A stretch of DNA of 64,000 bases from Rossellomorea aquimaris (lineage in GTDB: Bacteria > Bacillota > Bacilli > Bacillales > Fictibacillaceae): NCBI GenBank assembly GCA_020524245.1, contig JAIVLN010000001.1:868001-932000 (forward strand). Direction: 5' to 3'. This document shows, piece after piece, positions 10,131 to 18,621 of this stretch (position 1 is the stretch's first letter; each line of letters opens with the position of its first letter). The notes under the pieces were generated by a model. That model was given only the letters and a program-made list of their open reading frames with translations. It was not told the origin of the DNA and did not search any database. A program made the translations under genes and the position numbers.

Positions 10131-11441
10131 TTAACTCGCTTTATTGTTAATAAATTGGATTTTCAATAGATCCAATTTCTTTAGATGTTCTGAAGGTTTT
10201 TCATGCCGATCACTCATATGGATCTTGATCTTCAGCTTCAATCGCTCTTCGTCTTTATCATCAAAAGAGTTTGAAGAGTGGGATGGCTTAGAATCTTTTC
10301 GGCTGACATTCTTGTCACCATCCTCGTCTTCCTCTTCGCGTTCACCGTCTTTGGGATCGTTGTCTTCGTCTTCGCCTTGGTCATCTCGTTCCGCATCTTC
10401 TTGGGATTCTTTTCTCTTATCCTCGTCTTCGTCCTCGTCATCATCCGACTTCGGTTTTTGGACTGCAGCAGGAGCGGAAGTCTTTGGCTGTTCTATTTCG
10501 GTAGGCTCAGTTGATACATCGGGTTTTTGCACTTTTTGTTCAATCGTATCTTTTTTTTCTTGAGGTGGGTTCGTAGTAATTGGTTTAGTGCTGTCATCTT
10601 TATGACTTATCTGTTCTACTGAATCATCCAGTTTTGGTGCTTTTGGTAAAGCCGCCTCTGTAGAATCCTTAGCCTCTTCCTCATAGACAGTAGCTACTAA
10701 ATTTCTCAGTTCAGAATAAGATAGTGCGCGGAGTTGATTGACTTCAAGTGATTCATCTTGTTCCAGCGCATCTTGATACACCAAGAATTTCCCCATTGAT
10801 AATCCAAGTTCATTCGCTTTATTACGTGTATCCGAAGAGGCTTCCATAACAGATACGACGATACTTGTGTCCTCGATGTTTTTATCAGAACGGATTTGCT
10901 TGATCGCATCATCTAAACGTTTACGTAATTCAGATGATACCTCACCCTGTTCGAATGAAGAAGTGATCAAGAGATCGTCATACGTATCGAAATAGCCATA
11001 TTCTTCGAGCATCTCAAATAAAGACTCGGAAAAATACAACAATGACGAATCTTTGTACCCATCAGAGCCCTCTAATAGACTTTTCGCGTCTTCATTCAAC
11101 GCACGGACTTTGATAATATTCATTTCCTTATCAACCGCGACTTCGATACTTGGGTTGATATCAAAGCTAACATAAGCTGCAGCAGAAGCCTTCTGATGAC
11201 CGAAAGGCATCCCACCTGCTACTAAAACGAATACAATAAGGGCAACTAACGCAAGTGAGAATGAAGGTAATAGCATACGGTTCGGGCGAAAGGAAATGCC
11301 TGCACCATCCATAGGACAGATGTATTCCTGACCTACTTCTGGTTGCTCACCTCTTTTCAGCCGCACCTGTTCAAAACTGCCATCTTTCGTCATAATTACA
11401 GCTTTGCGCTTTGAAACTTTCATGATAAGGCCGCGTTTCAC
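10131..11441 (-). CDS. rsgI: Anti-sigma-I factor RsgI
   Basis: RsgI is the membrane anti-sigma factor that holds SigI inactive until an envelope signal arrives. Residues 1-55 form the cytosolic anti-sigma domain (MKVSKRKAVIMTKDGSFEQV); 57-78 is the single membrane helix; outside follows the conserved segment YVSFDINPSIEVAVD, whose Asn96-Pro97 corresponds to the site reported for autocleavage in RsgI proteins. The remaining tail is long, low-complexity and very acidic (runs of Asp/Glu around residues 320-390) rather than a carbohydrate-binding module. A GTG start at 11441 fits the GGGAGG site; ATG seven codons later is possible. Directly downstream of sigI. Confidence 0.92.
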   Translation of the reverse strand: MKRGLIMKVSKRKAVIMTKDGSFEQVRLKRGEQPEVGQEYICPMDGAGISFRPNRMLLPSFSLALVALIVFVLVAGGMPFGHQKASAAAYVSFDINPSIEVAVDKEMNIIKVRALNEDAKSLLEGSDGYKDSSLLYFSESLFEMLEEYGYFDTYDDLLITSSFEQGEVSSELRKRLDDAIKQIRSDKNIEDTSIVVSVMEASSDTRNKANELGLSMGKFLVYQDALEQDESLEVNQLRALSYSELRNLVATVYEEEAKDSTEAALPKAPKLDDSVEQISHKDDSTKPITTNPPQEKKDTIEQKVQKPDVSTEPTEIEQPKTSAPAAVQKPKSDDDEDEDEDKRKESQEDAERDDQGEDEDNDPKDGEREEEDEDGDKNVSRKDSKPSHSSNSFDDKDEERLKLKIKIHMSDRHEKPSEHLKKLDLLKIQFINNKAS

Positions 11442-11469
11442 TCATTGGTCCCTCCCTTCAATTGATCTA

Positions 11470-12237
11470 TCAGGAGGGCTCAATGTAAGATCTAAGCGAT
11501 GTATACCCTCCAATGTAAATCAATGCTATTGCTATTATATATTTTCGATTCCGTTCGATCGTTTTACGACTGCAAGAGACCATATTTAATAAATCTTTTA
11601 TTGGCAGTTGTTTTTTCTCAACTAGATAAGACGCTAACTTCTCATCTTCAGCCAAGAGCTGAGCAATCTTTTTAGCATTTTCGCGAGCATCGATATGCTT
11701 CGGACAATTTTTACTTAGTACTTTGAAGGTAATGCTATAATCTTTGAGCATTTCCTGGTATTCTTCGATCTCATAAACGCGATTTTCGACCTGTAGCTGT
11801 TGATCATAATGATGAATCGCAGCTTGTTGTTCTGCATAACTGTCTTCTAGACGACCTTCTTCATCCGTTTCCTCAGGTTCCAGGAAGACATATCGGTTCT
11901 GACGCGCTTCTTTACGAATGAAGTCAATGACACGACGACGGATGACCATGTCGGCAAAAGTAAGGAATCGGCTTCCCTGTCCTTCTTGGTATTGATTGAT
12001 TGCTTCATTGAAAGCTGTTAATCCGATACTATATTCATCTCTCGATTGATCGATATATTGATTGCATACTTTGGAAGTTACTTTTTTGATGAATGGTTGA
12101 TAATCCTCTAGTAATTCGTTGCGGAGCTCTTCGTCTCCTCGGGCAATTCTCTTTACTTTATCTTCTATCGTAACATTTTTCTTTACTGCTTTATTGAAGT
12201 TCGGTTTAATTAATAAGTTCATATTCATTGATGTCAT
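11470..12237 (-). CDS. sigI: RNA polymerase sigma factor SigI
   Basis: SigI is a sigma-70-family factor linked to heat shock and cell-wall homeostasis in B. subtilis and to polysaccharide sensing in clostridia. The product (255 residues from ATG 12237, chosen because GAGGTGG lies 9 nt upstream; an upstream TTG is disfavoured) has a SigI-type region 2 (DEYSIGLTAFNEAINQY, GSRFLTFADMVIRRRVIDFIR) and the C-terminal helix-turn-helix segment LPIKDLLNMVSCSRKTIERNRKY. It forms an operon with rsgI, 28 bp apart. Usual SigI promoters are autoregulated; I could not identify one convincingly here. Confidence 0.94.
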   Translation of the reverse strand: MTSMNMNLLIKPNFNKAVKKNVTIEDKVKRIARGDEELRNELLEDYQPFIKKVTSKVCNQYIDQSRDEYSIGLTAFNEAINQYQEGQGSRFLTFADMVIRRRVIDFIRKEARQNRYVFLEPEETDEEGRLEDSYAEQQAAIHHYDQQLQVENRVYEIEEYQEMLKDYSITFKVLSKNCPKHIDARENAKKIAQLLAEDEKLASYLVEKKQLPIKDLLNMVSCSRKTIERNRKYIIAIALIYIGGYTSLRSYIEPS

Positions 12238-12264
12238 TGTTTGTATCCACCTCGCTACGGACAA

Positions 12265-12533
12265 GTTATTTAACTTTTTTGATTGAGGATAATCCTAAAC
12301 GAATTTATATGATATAAAACGATATTTTGTATTTGGGATTAAAGAATCCATAATTCATTTATATCATTATTTTCGCCGTTTGGAGGATACAATTTGATAA
12401 CAATGTTACAAGCCCTTTAACAATTGTAACATAGTTTTATTAAGACTGATTAGGGTGAATTTTATAAAAATAGTCCCTGCATTTGCTCAAAAACTATTTA
12501 ACACAATAGGAAAACGCTTACTTTTATACAATT
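12265..12533. other. AT-rich spacer upstream of sigI
   Basis: Together with the adjacent terminator this makes a gap of over 300 bp. No open frame with a ribosome site is seen on either strand. It should hold the sigI promoter and leader, but neither a convincing SigI-type (ACCCCC/CGAA) nor a good SigA promoter could be read. Confidence 0.4.
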
Positions 12534-12581
12534 AAAAAACAACCATTAACTCAAAATGATTGTTGAGAAAGGTTGTTTTTT
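12534..12581 (-). terminator. Intrinsic terminator after yusE
   Basis: Outer stem aaaaaacaacc (12534-12544) with ggttgtttttt (12571-12581) and a smaller inner ctcaa/ttgag pairing. On the minus strand the T-run follows the GC part of the stem; it lies about 20 bp after the yusE stop. It can work in either direction. Confidence 0.75.
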
Positions 12582-12599
12582 GACATAAATCAGGAAGAT

Positions 12600-12950
12600 T
12601 TATCCACTACTTTTTTGAGTATTCTGGTTGAAATTTAGGATTTTATGATAGATATTGTCGACAGATTGAAACGAATACAGCTTTTCTACGATTTTCCCAT
12701 CATGCAAAAAGGTCAAACAGGGGACACTTGTGATCTCCCATTCCTTTGCGACAGAAGGCATTTGGTTCAAGTTGCAGGCCAATACCTCCTGTTCTTGACG
12801 CTCTGGATCATCCAGTGTAGCCAGCACAACCTCTAACATTTGTCTTGCCAATTTACACGTCCCGCACAAGGGGGTATAGAAATAAAGGATTGTAGATGAG
12901 CGTTTGAATCGTTGCTGCATGATCTGTTCATATGTTGCCTCGCGTATCAT
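12600..12950 (-). CDS. yusE: Thioredoxin-like protein YusE
   Basis: A 116-residue thioredoxin-fold protein with active site PLCGTCKLARQML (CGTC) and cis-proline in TSVPCLTFLHDGK. No signal peptide, hence cytosolic. In B. subtilis the YusE gene lies between yusD and yusF as here, but in this genome sigI-rsgI and a sugar dehydrogenase gene are interposed. Substrate unknown; a role in reducing a specific cytosolic protein is plausible but unproven. Confidence 0.8.
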   Translation of the reverse strand: MIREATYEQIMQQRFKRSSTILYFYTPLCGTCKLARQMLEVVLATLDDPERQEQEVLACNLNQMPSVAKEWEITSVPCLTFLHDGKIVEKLYSFQSVDNIYHKILNFNQNTQKSSG

Positions 12951-12977
12951 TAATAGGTGCCCTGCCTCCTGAGTGAC

Positions 12978-14066
12978 TTATTCCTCTAAAGAAAACCTAA
13001 TCAGTTGATCGTCTTCTTCGCTCGGATTTCCCCTTCCATCTGTATTATTCGTGACAGCATAAAGGGATCCATCTACAATCTTAACATCACGCATCCTGCC
13101 AAATCCATCTTTCCACTTCTCATCCGTACCCTTCGTCAAATCAAATACCCTAATTTGTTTACCAGCGAGTAACGCTACATAGATCTTTTCTCCTGAAATA
13201 GCCAAACCGGACGGTGCCCAGGTGGTTTCACCTGAGTGGAAAAGCGGTCTGATCATCCCTGTCTGCTCTTCATCCCCCTGAATGATTGGCCAACCGTAAT
13301 TTCCGCCTGGTACGATTTCATTGATTTCATCATGTGCACGTGATCCATGCTCTGAACTATACATCTTCCCTTCCGATGTCCATCCAAGTCCTTGGGGATT
13401 ACGATGTCCATATGAATAAATCGGAGAGTCGCCAAAAGGATTGTCGGAAGGAATGGAACCATCAATGTTAAGTCTGAGGATTTTTCCACCTAAAGTGTTC
13501 AAGTCCTGAGCTTGATCTTTGTCCCCCGCATCTCCTGTAGTGATGTAGAGCTTATCATCCGGACCGATCTCTAGGCGTCCACCGTTATGGATAGGACCTC
13601 CGGGAATTCCTTCAATCAGAACACCGCTCTCTTGCCACTCACTGTTTTGTTTTCGTACCTTGACGACTCGATTCAGAAGCCGTCCATCCTCTTCGTATGT
13701 ATGGTAGAGGATTGCTTCTTGAGGATCAGACTGATTGCCGATTACCACAAATCCGAGCAGACCACCTTCCGTTTTTGCGACTACAGGTTCGTTCAAGTTC
13801 ACCGATTGTTTTTGAACGGAGTCTTCCTTAATACTCATGATTTCGCCAGAACGTCCAGATAAATAATAGACCGTGTCATTAATGATATTGATCTGCCATG
13901 GAACTTTGAGTTTCGTTGCTAAAATTTCAGCGTCTTCACGGTCTACACCGTTCACTTTTTGTGCTGTATTTTCAGATGCGTTGTTATTTTCTTCAGATGA
14001 CTTCTGCTCTTGATCCGAACATCCAACCAACACGATCATTATCATGGCACACAAGAGATACCTCAT
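12978..14066 (-). CDS. PQQ-dependent (soluble-type) sugar dehydrogenase lipoprotein
   Basis: A 362-residue secreted lipoprotein (signal MRYLLCAMIMIVLVGC) with the six-bladed propeller of the soluble glucose/aldose sugar dehydrogenase family. Family patterns visible are VPWQINIIND, GGRLEIGPDDKLYITTGD, SYGHRNPQGLGW, SSEHGSRAHDEIN and VPGGNYGWP. Enzymes of this family oxidise aldose sugars with pyrroloquinoline quinone; whether this one binds PQQ, and from where, cannot be seen, and no PQQ biosynthesis genes occur in the window. Its ATG overlaps the yusF stop (ATGA), so it is translationally coupled to yusF. An insertion relative to B. subtilis order. Confidence 0.88.
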   Translation of the reverse strand: MRYLLCAMIMIVLVGCSDQEQKSSEENNNASENTAQKVNGVDREDAEILATKLKVPWQINIINDTVYYLSGRSGEIMSIKEDSVQKQSVNLNEPVVAKTEGGLLGFVVIGNQSDPQEAILYHTYEEDGRLLNRVVKVRKQNSEWQESGVLIEGIPGGPIHNGGRLEIGPDDKLYITTGDAGDKDQAQDLNTLGGKILRLNIDGSIPSDNPFGDSPIYSYGHRNPQGLGWTSEGKMYSSEHGSRAHDEINEIVPGGNYGWPIIQGDEEQTGMIRPLFHSGETTWAPSGLAISGEKIYVALLAGKQIRVFDLTKGTDEKWKDGFGRMRDVKIVDGSLYAVTNNTDGRGNPSEEDDQLIRFSLEE

Positions 14067-14425
14067 GTTGCACCTCCGTTGAATAAATAACGCTGATCAA
14101 TTCGGAAATTGGCATTCATTAAGATTTTTGCAAGATACATTAAAGGCGTTTCAGCGACTTCTTTATAAACACTTTGTGTATAAAGATGCGTAGCGTTCGG
14201 TAATTCTCTTTTCAACGTTTTTCTCAGTTTATGTCCCGCATCATCTTCATCCACAAGGATGTAGATCTCCCTGTGTTCGATCAAATCAATTAATTCTTCC
14301 AATTTAGTAAAACTGATCGTTCCGTGTGTACAGATGATTTCGACAGGTTCACTGATCAATTTCTTTACCTTTTCACGGTCCGTTTTCCCCTCAACGATTA
14401 ATACTTTCGTCTCTATCTCATCCAT
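14063..14425 (-). CDS. yusF: Toprim domain protein YusF
   Basis: A 120-residue stand-alone Toprim-domain protein: VLIVEGKTDREKVKKL supplies the conserved glutamate and IYILVDEDDAGHKLRK the DxD motif of the magnesium-binding site. Small Toprim proteins resemble the ribonuclease M5 catalytic half, so a nucleic-acid function is likely, but none is established. The ATG at 14425 has GGTGGG six nt upstream. The stop overlaps the sugar dehydrogenase start. Conserved in place next to yusG and gcvH. Confidence 0.85.
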   Translation of the reverse strand: MDEIETKVLIVEGKTDREKVKKLISEPVEIICTHGTISFTKLEELIDLIEHREIYILVDEDDAGHKLRKTLKRELPNATHLYTQSVYKEVAETPLMYLAKILMNANFRIDQRYLFNGGAT

Positions 14426-14510
14426 ATCGAACCCACCATGTCGTTTATTTAATATCTCTAAAAGCTCTAATCCATTAATTTATAGCAACATATCGATAAT
14501 CTTCATAAAA

Positions 14511-14542
14511 GAAAAAGCAACGATCGCTTGGATCGCTGCTTT
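14511..14542 (-). terminator. Intrinsic terminator overlapping the end of yusG
   Basis: Stem aaagcaacgatc (14514-14525) with gatcgctgcttt (14531-14542), one G-U pair, loop gcttg; a minus-strand T-tract follows. The stem includes two bases of the yusG stop codon. Confidence 0.75.
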
Positions 14543-14792
14543 AACACCAACCGAATTCGCAATCATCAACAAGTTGCTGCTGACTTCGAGCCTCAGGAGC
14601 TGAATTTGAATCTTGACGGTAGATCTTGTCCCCTTCAAATTCAAACCCTTCTCCCATCTCATACAAATTCCCCTGATTGGTAAACCGGATTTTTCCTATT
14701 ATATCTTTGTTCAGGTACAGAGACATAGAACCTTGATCCATTTTACCGTAGACCTTATTCGTAACATCAGTTCGACGAATGTTCTGGTCCAT
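14541..14792 (-). CDS. yusG: YusG-like small protein (DUF2553 type)
   Basis: An 83-residue protein beginning MDQNIRRTDVTNKVYGK, similar in size, sequence character and position to B. subtilis YusG. It is probably a small beta-rich cytosolic protein (KMDQGSMSLYLNKDIIGKI) with a C-terminal DDCEFGWC. Function unknown. The ATG at 14792 follows GGAAGGG at good spacing; the longer frame would start inside the ribosome site. Located between yusF and gcvH. Confidence 0.75.
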   Translation of the reverse strand: MDQNIRRTDVTNKVYGKMDQGSMSLYLNKDIIGKIRFTNQGNLYEMGEGFEFEGDKIYRQDSNSAPEARSQQQLVDDCEFGWC

Positions 14793-14883
14793 ACTGCCAC
14801 ACCCTTCCACTAGTATAATATTGAAATATTACCCAGCTGTGATGTTTATGAATCTTTCTTATGTTCTGTAAAATCGCTGTATA

Positions 14884-15267
14884 TTATTCTTCGCTGACCA
14901 TCTTCTGATATCCTTCTGAATCCATCAATTTTTCGAGTTCAGATTCATCAGACATTTCGACCACGATCATCCAAGCTTTTTCATATGGAGATTCGTTTAC
15001 GAATTCAGGACTATCTTCAAGGTCTTCGTTGATCTCAACGACTTTTCCGCTAATTGGTGCATACAATTCTGATACCGTCTTAACGGATTCTACACTTCCG
15101 AATGGCTCGTCCACTTCAATTTCGTCGCCCACTTCTGGAAGCTCAACAAAAACGATGTCGCCAAGCTCATCTTGAGCGAATGCCGTAATTCCGATATGTG
15201 CTTTGTTTCCTTCAACTTTTACCCATTCGTGTTCTTCTGAATAACGCAGTTCCTTTGGAAATTCCAT
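14884..15267 (-). CDS. gcvH: Glycine cleavage system H protein
   Basis: GcvH carries the aminomethyl group on a lipoyl-lysine in glycine cleavage and, in Bacillota, also serves as the entry point for lipoyl relay (octanoyl transfer) to other complexes. The lipoylation motif [15 protein letters not shown] contains the modified lysine. Length is 127 residues, standard for the family. The other gcv genes are not here, as in B. subtilis. ATG 15267 has GGAGGG upstream. Confidence 0.97.
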   Translation of the reverse strand: MEFPKELRYSEEHEWVKVEGNKAHIGITAFAQDELGDIVFVELPEVGDEIEVDEPFGSVESVKTVSELYAPISGKVVEINEDLEDSPEFVNESPYEKAWMIVVEMSDESELEKLMDSEGYQKMVSEE

Positions 15268-15368
15268 TCTTATCCCTCCATTAGTTTCATCAGCTTCTTA
15301 AAAGGTCCATTTCATGAAGTCCTTCTACAGTAATACTATTATAAAACAGTCCACATTCGCAATCTGTT

Positions 15369-15725
15369 CTACTTCCAGGTTTGGTCGAATGTGTCCTCTT
15401 TAAACCCGACGGTAACGTTTTGCCCATCCGTAACGATTGGTCGCTTGATCAACATGCCTTCTGAGGCAAGCAGTTCTAGCAACTCATCCTCAGATGCGGT
15501 TTTCATTCTTTCCTTCATATCGAGCTCACGATATTTTTTTCCGCTCGTATTGAAGAACTTCTTAAGCTCCAATCCACTCTTTTCGTGCAATGATGCAAGT
15601 TCTTCTTTAGAAGGAGGGCTTTCAACAATATGTACATTTTCATAAGAAATCCCTTGATCATCCAACCATTTCTTCGCTTTTTTACAAGTTGAACAATTTG
15701 GGTACTCATAGACCGTTAACGCCAC
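15369..15725 (-). CDS. yusI: ArsC/Spx-family protein YusI
   Basis: A 118-residue ArsC/Spx-superfamily protein with a CxxC-type redox site near its N-terminus (YPNCSTCKKAKKWL) and the family pattern LIKRPIVTDGQNVTVGFKED. It has the size and position of B. subtilis YusI. True arsenate reduction is doubtful; such proteins are often thiol-redox or Spx-like regulators. The start is taken as GTG 15725 (MALTVYEYP) because AGGAG lies 8 nt upstream; the longer frame has no ribosome site of its own. Confidence 0.85.
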   Translation of the reverse strand: MALTVYEYPNCSTCKKAKKWLDDQGISYENVHIVESPPSKEELASLHEKSGLELKKFFNTSGKKYRELDMKERMKTASEDELLELLASEGMLIKRPIVTDGQNVTVGFKEDTFDQTWK

Positions 15726-15926
15726 GTTCGACACTCCTAACACTAAATTCTGTATTTTCTAAAAGAACTCATTTCCATTCTATCATAAACCTCTGCAGAA
15801 TACGCATTCAAGCTCAGGCTGGTTCATTTTATCCTATATCTACATTTTGCATTCCATATTGACGGTTCTATTGAAGCTTTTTTCTACATTTATTAATAGA
15901 GACAAGCTACGTAAAGGAGAGTGCTC

Positions 15927-16574
15927 ATGCTTGCAACTATATCCAGCTACATCATTCTAGGGCTTTCCATTGCAGCTCCGATCGGACCGATCAACATTGA
16001 AATAATCAAAAGAGGTTTATTATATGGATTCTGGGCCGCATTACTGGTTGGTGTTGGCGGCATTTCCTCTGACCTTATCCTTATGGCGCTAATGTTCTTC
16101 GGGCTCTCTCATATCATGACCTTCGTTTGGGTAAAAATTGCATTGACCTTGCTCGGATGTTTCATATTGATACAATCCGGCTTGAACAATTTGAAAATGA
16201 CCGCATGGATGGAAAACGCCCATAAACCTGAGCAGCGGAACGGACAAGTGAATGCGCGTTCTTATTTGTCTGGCATGACAATTGCTGCATCAAACCCGAT
16301 GAACTTGCTTTTCTGGCTTGGGATTTATGGATCGGTGTTAAGCGATGTCCTTCAAGAGAGTAACCACCTCCACGCTTTTTTGGTGAGTAGTCTCGTTTTC
16401 ATCGGAATTGGTTTGTGGAACTTGAATCTGGCGTTCACGGTTCATTTTGGACGACTGCTGATGAACCCCCGCATTATGAAAGGCGTAAACATCGTTGCGA
16501 GCTTTGTGTTGATCGGTTTTGGTATCAAGTTCGGTTGGATCGGGGTATGCGAGCTAGTTTCGGCACTAGGTTGA
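15927..16574 (+). CDS. LysE/RhtB-family exporter
   Basis: A 215-residue integral membrane protein with about six hydrophobic helices and the LysE/RhtB family signature near the N-terminus (AAPIGPINIEIIKRGLLYGF) plus ASNPMNLLFWLGIYG. This family exports amino acids such as lysine, threonine or homoserine; the substrate cannot be predicted. ATG 15927 follows AAAGGAG by 7 nt; the GTG two codons upstream is too close. It stands alone and is followed by a 21-bp tandem repeat. Confidence 0.85.
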   Translation: MLATISSYIILGLSIAAPIGPINIEIIKRGLLYGFWAALLVGVGGISSDLILMALMFFGLSHIMTFVWVKIALTLLGCFILIQSGLNNLKMTAWMENAHKPEQRNGQVNARSYLSGMTIAASNPMNLLFWLGIYGSVLSDVLQESNHLHAFLVSSLVFIGIGLWNLNLAFTVHFGRLLMNPRIMKGVNIVASFVLIGFGIKFGWIGVCELVSALG

Positions 16575-16594
16575 TGCGAACATTTGCTACAACT

Positions 16595-16709
16595 TGTGGA
16601 ACTTTCGCGTTGGCTTGGGGAACTTTCGCGTTGGCTTGTGGAACTTTTGGGTCAGCTTGGGTAACTTTCACGTCGACTTGGGTAACTTTTGGGTCAGCTT
16701 GGGGAATTT
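16595..16709. repeat. 21-bp tandem repeat, five full copies and one partial
   Basis: Units of 21 bp begin at 16595, 16616, 16637, 16658, 16679 and (partial) 16700. They share the form tg(t/g)gg(a/t)aact tt, then either cgcgttggct or gggtcagct variants. Being a multiple of three, it leaves long open frames in which a seven-residue unit repeats, but no frame has a ribosome site. It lies between the LysE-like gene and the fadE terminator. Confidence 0.9.
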
Positions 16710-16738
16710 AGTTCCTTCTTACTACTAAAACTCCAATG

Positions 16739-16769
16739 AAAAAAGGCCCTCCGTTCGTGGGAGGACCTT
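16739..16769 (-). terminator. Intrinsic terminator of the fadN-fadA-fadE operon
   Basis: Stem aaggccctcc (16743-16752) with ggaggacctt (16760-16769), one bulge, followed on the minus strand by TTTTTT. It lies about 50 bp after the fadE stop. Confidence 0.85.
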
Positions 16770-16821
16770 CTTCCGAGAGAGTTTGTTTTCCAAATAGGAA
16801 AAGAGAGAGTTTTTAAAGTTA

Positions 16822-18606
16822 TTAAACGACGTATCTTTCTTCTTCCAACAACACTTCAGCAATTTCACGCTTCTTCTTGACGACATTGACTGGCGTGTAA
16901 CGCGTCAACTTCTTCAATGCGGAAAGCATCATACGTAGCTGATCGCCATCTTCAATCGCGACGATGGATTCTTTCGCATGCGCTTCAATACGCTCAAATG
17001 CTTCCTGACAATAGACTTCCGTTAACAAGATCTTTTGCTTCGCTTTTTCAGCGCCGACTTTTTGTATCGCTTTTTCCGTACGCAATACGACCGACTCGAT
17101 TGCATACGCTTCACTTACGATGTCAGCTACATTCGAAAGCACTTCTTGTTCATGCTCCAGTTTTTCTCCATATTTCTGAACACCGAGTCCAGCGATCATC
17201 AAGAAAATTTTCTTCGCGTTCTTAATGAATTGTTTTTCTTGTGCGAGCGGCTCGTTATCCAACTCTTCTGGCATGAGCATCATCAGCTCGTTCTGAAGCT
17301 CTGTCGCTTTTTGAAGGAGTGGCAATTCACCTTTCATTGCTTTTCTCAACAGCGTACCTGGTACCAATAGACGGTTGATTTCATTCGTACCTTCGAAAAT
17401 TCGGTTGATACGAGAGTCACGGTACATGTTCTCCACTTCATACTCGGACATGAAGCCATATCCACCGTGAATTTGAACCGCTTCATCAACCACATAGTCC
17501 AACACTTCGGAAGCGAAGACCTTGTTCAATGAACATTCAATCGCGTACTCCGCAATCCCCTTCGCTAACAATGAGCCATCCTTCTGCTCTTCCGCTGACA
17601 GGACGCCCAATCGATCTTCGTACATGCCGACTGTACGATAGACAGAGCTTTCTGCCGCATAAGATTTCGCAGCCATTGTCGCTAATTTCTCTTGAATCAA
17701 TGTGAAACGAGAGATCGGTTGCTTGAACTGTTGACGCTCATTCGCATACTTGATGGAGACTTCAAGTGCACGTTTTGCTGCCCCTACACAGCCAACGGCA
17801 AGCTTGTAACGTCCTATGTTCAAAATGTTGAATGCGATGACGTGTCCGCGTCCTGCTTCACCTAACAAGTTTTCTTTTGGTACGTACGCATCTTCTAAAA
17901 TCAACGTACGAGTAGATGAACCTTTGATTCCCATCTTCTTTTCTTCCGGTCCTGTTGAAACGCCTTCGAACTCACGCTCTACGATGAAAGCGGAGAATTT
18001 GTCGCCATCGATTTTAGCGTATACGACGAACACATCTGCAAACGCAGAGTTCGTGATCCACTGCTTTTCACCGTTCAAAATGTAATGCGTTCCGGCGTCG
18101 TTCAACTTGGCAACGGTCTTTGCACCGAGTGCATCTGATCCTGAGCCAGGCTCAGTCAGTGCATATGCCGCAATCCGCTTACCACTGGAAAGATCCGGCA
18201 AATACTTTTGCTTCTGCTCTTCGTTTCCGAATAAGACAATCGGTAAAGAGCCGATCCCAACATGTGCTCCGTAACTGAGTGAGAACGAACGTGCTCTCGA
18301 GAACTTCTCTGTGATAAGAGAGGAACTGATTTTATCCAGTGCCAATCCGCCGTACTCTTCTGGAACATCCGCTCCAAGAAGGCCAAGTTCTCCTGCTTTC
18401 GTCAACAAGTTGCGGGAAATATCAAACTCGTGATTCTCAATCTTCTCAAGTTGAGGTACGACTTCCTTTACGACAAAATCCTCTGTCGTTTTCCCCATCA
18501 TGATTTGTTCATCGGTAAAATCTTCAGGCGTGTAGACGTTCTGCGCCTCCACTTCCTCCACTAGAAAACTTCCGCCTTTTGCTGCTTTTTCAACACTGCT
18601 CGACAT
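16822..18606 (-). CDS. fadE: Acyl-CoA dehydrogenase FadE
   Basis: The FAD-dependent enzyme of the first beta-oxidation step, acyl-CoA to trans-2-enoyl-CoA. The 594 residues equal B. subtilis FadE (YusJ) in length. The N-terminal domain contains YALTEPGSGSDALGAKT (FAD/substrate loop), the middle has AYVPKENLLGEAGRGH, and VQIHGGYGFMSEYEVENMYRDSRINRIFEGTNEI spans the usual catalytic region; the C-terminal extension is typical of this subfamily. Third gene of fadN-fadA-fadE, 15 bp after fadA, presumably repressed by FadR through the site upstream of fadN. Confidence 0.95.
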   Translation of the reverse strand: MSSSVEKAAKGGSFLVEEVEAQNVYTPEDFTDEQIMMGKTTEDFVVKEVVPQLEKIENHEFDISRNLLTKAGELGLLGADVPEEYGGLALDKISSSLITEKFSRARSFSLSYGAHVGIGSLPIVLFGNEEQKQKYLPDLSSGKRIAAYALTEPGSGSDALGAKTVAKLNDAGTHYILNGEKQWITNSAFADVFVVYAKIDGDKFSAFIVEREFEGVSTGPEEKKMGIKGSSTRTLILEDAYVPKENLLGEAGRGHVIAFNILNIGRYKLAVGCVGAAKRALEVSIKYANERQQFKQPISRFTLIQEKLATMAAKSYAAESSVYRTVGMYEDRLGVLSAEEQKDGSLLAKGIAEYAIECSLNKVFASEVLDYVVDEAVQIHGGYGFMSEYEVENMYRDSRINRIFEGTNEINRLLVPGTLLRKAMKGELPLLQKATELQNELMMLMPEELDNEPLAQEKQFIKNAKKIFLMIAGLGVQKYGEKLEHEQEVLSNVADIVSEAYAIESVVLRTEKAIQKVGAEKAKQKILLTEVYCQEAFERIEAHAKESIVAIEDGDQLRMMLSALKKLTRYTPVNVVKKKREIAEVLLEEERYVV

Positions 18607-18621
18607 AGGTTTTACCTCCCT

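Noticed and set aside
10144-10563. Serine-rich 139-codon plus-strand frame
   Set aside because: It is the antisense of the Asp/Glu codons in the RsgI acidic tail; composition and lack of a start signal indicate a shadow.
12265-12533. SigI autoregulatory promoter
   Set aside because: No ACCCCC/CGAA-like pair at proper spacing could be found in the upstream region.
16415-16711. 98-codon plus-strand frame running through the 21-bp repeats
   Set aside because: It starts inside the LysE-like gene in another frame and remains open only because the repeat unit is a multiple of three; no ribosome site.
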